From Phytoseiulus persimilis (Eukaryota; Arthropoda; Arachnida; Mesostigmata; Phytoseiidae): a stretch of 64,000 bases of DNA. Below are positions 60,738-64,000 of the stretch, one piece after another; position 1 is the first letter of the stretch, and each line of letters starts with the position of its first letter. A model generated the notes under the pieces. It searched no databases. It was not told where the DNA came from and worked only from the letters and a program-made list of their open reading frames with translations. The position numbers were made by a program, and so were the translations under genes. The DNA lies in the NCBI GenBank assembly GCA_037576195.1, contig CM075102.1, positions 20,704,745 through 20,768,744 on the forward strand. The letters run 5' to 3'.

Positions 60738-60914
60738 CTAGCGTCGGATGAAGTCTGGTGATATATTAACAATGGAGATGACGAACATAACGAGCAGAAA
60801 CAATGCCATCGAAATCGTGACCGACCCCCATTGGGTGGGTTCGAGCCCAACTTCGGATTCACGTAACGAACGTTGCTCATGACGGACCGTTTCCAGGAAG
60901 CCATTGAAGTCCAT
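60738..60914 (-). CDS. Small single-span membrane protein, 58 residues
   Basis: The minus-strand ORF reads MDFNGFLETVRHEQRSLRES, a polar linker ending PTQWGS, then VTISMALFLLVMFVISIVNI as one membrane span and a short basic tail (SPDFIRR, TAG). The TATAG just upstream could be a TATA-like element or an acceptor. It may be a complete micropeptide or the N-terminal exon of a gene continuing into 59862-60344. An overlapping frame is also open here. Confidence 0.35.
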   Translation of the reverse strand: MDFNGFLETVRHEQRSLRESEVGLEPTQWGSVTISMALFLLVMFVISIVNISPDFIRR

Positions 60915-63900
60915 CGTACCGGAGTTATACTATAATCCTTCAGAAAAGTGAGGATGTTTTCAATCCGCCCACTGTGTGATTAAGAGGAAGCGAGCCAGAA
61001 TCACCGCGGCATGTGACCACGCATCGATTGACAAGCATGCCTGTCGGACTGAACACTGTCCACTCCGCCCAAAAATGGGCGAAGCTAGCCACTGCATCTC
61101 GGATCAAGCAAAAGTTCTTCAGTATTGTCATTGTACTTCAAAGCCATCGCTAACTACGTCGCAGCCATGAGGCTCCTTCAATGAAACGACACTTTACATC
61201 GCCCCGAGAACCTCGATCCGGTGGCCGACAGGGAATGATTAGGCCCCCCCAGTACGCCGTTGAGGAAATTCCAGTGACAGTTGGAGAAAAGTACGAGGAG
61301 CTAATCGATTGTTACGGTTATCCCACCCTGACTACGTGATTTGCAAGGAGGTGATCCATCCCGGATCTCAAACCTCCACTGACTCCCAGGGACCTGAACT
61401 GAGTTCAGTGCAGCGTGAGCTTCCCCAGTTTCAATTCGGTGGCGGGCCTTGAGCAAGTTCAGATGAGTCCGCTCTTCTTGCACAGTACTTGGAGCATGAA
61501 TATGCAAATCAGAGCGCTGTGTGTGCGGATCAGCCGAGCGGTCGATCCACTACCACGACTACTACTGCTGCAGCATTGATGGTCGGCCCCTCGATGTCAG
61601 CAGAACACATCTGACATTCCTTCGGCGAGCGTCCCCCATTTGACAGCTAAAGCTGCTTGGCACACTTGGTTTTCTCTTCTTAAGAACATTTCGCCTTGGT
61701 GGCTACCTGGCTTACTTGCCTGCGTGCCTGCCTGCCAGCCAGCCAAACTGACTGCTGCCGCCTCCGCCGCGCGAGATGAGTCACTATGACCTCGACTAAA
61801 CCCGACCCCGGCAGTTGTGGAGCGTCTCGCTGCGAAAGTGGACTTTGAGCAACCTGCTGCGCTCCTCCGGAGGTTCGTCCCTTTCTTTTGTCCTACCGTC
61901 TGGCTTGCGGGCTTTTATCGCCCTTCGGGCTCGTGGAGACCATGATTGTATCCAAATATCCCTCCTGATTGTATAGAGATGGATCATGATGGCGCGGAAG
62001 GCGTCGGACTTTCCGACGGGCTCATACGGGAGTGCCTCGGTCCAAGAATAATCGACCGCTTCTGAAGTTTCGCTCGCAAGCCCCCAGTGAACTTTTCGGT
62101 GTGGAAGCGTCGCAGCGATTTCGCAAAATCAAAGAGTCCAACGTAACCGACCATTAGAGCCGGTGCGTGGGTGGGTCGTCCCTCTGGCTGGCCGGCTGGT
62201 TGCCCGTCGGTCGGTGCGTCCATGTGTTCAGACTGATTACTACCGGCTAGCCAGCAAACTCATTGTATTGTGTTAATGTATGCAGTGTTGAAGGGGGACG
62301 CATCGGGAAAAGGAGATTGTTCGCCGAGGGAGAATGGACGCAGATGGACCACCACCACCTCCATCACTACGCAGGTCAGCGACGAGGTAGCATGCCTGCC
62401 TGTTTGCTCGCTCGCCCGCCCGCCCGCCCGCTGACCGGGCGGCTCGTAGGGTAGCTGCCGAGGGGGATGGTCACAAGAGGCACGGGCTCGAACGGTAGAG
62501 AAGAGACCGGGGAGAGATAGGGGGAGGATGAAGCTCAAACGAAATAGGGAACAGAAGTAGCGTTAAATTGGGGTCGGAGCAAAGCCTTTGCAAATGAATG
62601 ATCCACCCGGTGCTTTTCCCGTTCCGTTGGCTAAGTGACTTTCAACGATCGTTCCGCCACGATGCACCGATATCGATTCTCGGAAGGCTGGCCAGTCTCC
62701 GGAGTATTTTCAGGGGGCTTGGTGTCTGCATTCCGAATTATTCAGTTACGCGCCGCACTCGTTCCGACATCGTGAGCGAGATCTCGCGTCTTCCTACCGT
62801 TCGAATCCCAGTCTCGCCCGATTAGCCTGGTGCTTCGGAAAGGAGCTCGGAGAGACATCGTCCTCGCGGAGAACGCCGCAAAAAGAACTCCTTTCTCCAT
62901 TCCGACTAGGACGGCGAGAGGAGCCAGCTGTTTACAAGTTGGAGATTCCAAGTCACCGCTTCTGATTCCGGATTCATGGGAAGAGACCACCGCGCAGGAT
63001 AACCGGAGTCGCTGAGGCCTTCGTACTGCGCCGCAGGAGCTGGCCGGAGCGAGGCCTACGCCGAGTTGGCGGAACGGTCCCAAGAGGTCACCGATCAAAT
63101 TTCAGCCATTGTTAAAAACGGATCCGGCTAACTGGGAGAGTTCATTTCTCGCCAATGAATGGCTCCAATATTTTCCCGAGGAATCACTCCCGTCGAACCG
63201 GTTCATTTCGAGGAGTAGGAGATTTTCTCCTCCCTCCCTCCGGAACGGCGAAAGATGTGGACTTTGGTGAGAATTTCACAAGGGAGTAACGACGTTTCCT
63301 CAGCACGATCGGAGCACTGGGTGTTCGAGTCGGCCGTCCGCTTGTTTGTCCGGGCGACTCATTCGACTGACAATAAGAGAAATGTGGCCATTAGGAGTGG
63401 TAAAAGCATTAAAAGTTAGGTAGGAGTTCTTTTCCGCCTTGTCTTGCGTTAGTTGAGACGGATAGTCATATATATGCTACGCAATGCTTCCCCATGGACA
63501 CGGCCGACTAACGTGATTAGCAACGCCCGCAGCAGCAGCATCTAAATGAGCTTCCCTCCATCTGATGCCTAAGTTATTAGGAGAGTGAAACTACGGCGAT
63601 ATCCAAAGTTAGTCAGGAACGAGCAAGGTAGACACCACTCTCGTCCGGACGCCGCTCGGTGCTCGAGTGAAGCTTCCATGAGCATTCAAAGGACCGGATT
63701 CACGCTGGAAGATCCGGCGATCTCAATTTCCGCCTGCACGGGACGTGTTTTGAAAGTGTTCCCGGCAGCTTCCCAGTCCTGGGCGCACTTGACTCTGGGC
63801 CTCCTCCACTCGGCGCAAACGCCAAGGGAGACTTACCACGTGTTTCTGACATGAAGTATTTCGCGAGCGCGGACCCTTGTTACAACGAATCTCGGCGACT

Positions 63901-64000
63901 CCCTCGAGCACGGATTGCCTCCCGGGAGAAATTCCGGCGGCCTCTAGTTCTGCTTCGGTTGGGCTCGTCGCGTTCCCGGACTGTTTTCCGACTGGAACAT
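60915..64000. other. No gene firmly recognised; simple repeats
   Basis: Contains GCCT/GCCA-type simple repeats near 61710-61745 and (GCCC)n near 62405-62435. A minus-strand donor-like GTAAGT occurs near 63835 after an open frame without an ATG, possibly a 5' UTR exon. Confidence 0.3.

Noticed and set aside
62797-62812. tRNA T-loop-like GTTCGAATCC
   Set aside because: No matching acceptor, D or anticodon arms in the 70 nt upstream.

Overview
The window looks like eukaryotic nuclear DNA from an arthropod, most likely a chelicerate and probably a mite or tick. The support is a Rebers-Riddiford cuticle gene with arachnid-style Ala/Pro/Val/Tyr repeats, a gustatory-receptor-like 7TM ORF, a netrin gene, short GT-AG introns (about 50-200 nt) and AATAAA signals. 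Species is not decided from sequence alone. There are no operons, and most open frames are spurious.

Layout. (1) 0-5.1 kb: terminal exon of an unidentified minus-strand gene, a frameshifted intronless GMP reductase copy, and a gustatory-receptor-like ORF. (2) 5.5-22 kb: a transposon graveyard. It holds R1-clade LINE pieces, nested hAT elements with recognisable TIRs and target-site duplications, a long fold-back element inserted into a LINE zinc-knuckle region, a pogo/Tigger relic, two oppositely oriented Helitron relics joined by inverted 15-bp minisatellites, and a dispersed ~47-bp minisatellite family in both orientations. (3) 22-27 kb: no gene recognised. (4) 27.1-32.5 kb: a five-exon plus-strand cuticle protein gene with TATA-like box and poly(A) signal. 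(5) 33.2-34.9 kb: a convergent minus-strand four-TM MARVEL-domain gene, five exons reconstructed, first coding exon not found. (6) 35-47 kb: mostly unassigned, with an inverted duplication at 35.05-35.31 kb and a few weak exon candidates. (7) 46.9-49.5 kb: the 3' half of a minus-strand netrin gene, five exons in matching phase; the laminin N-terminal exons must lie upstream, in or beyond the remaining 14.5 kb. (8) 49.5-64 kb: mainly unassigned, perhaps netrin intron or upstream DNA, with two small minus-strand ORFs near 60 kb and a Cys-rich ORF end at 54.7 kb.

The genes do not form a pathway. Cuticle protein (secreted matrix), MARVEL protein (membrane traffic or junctions), netrin (secreted guidance cue) and receptor (chemosensation) are unrelated neighbours. 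The most unusual content is the layered transposon nesting and the two paired inverted repeat systems.
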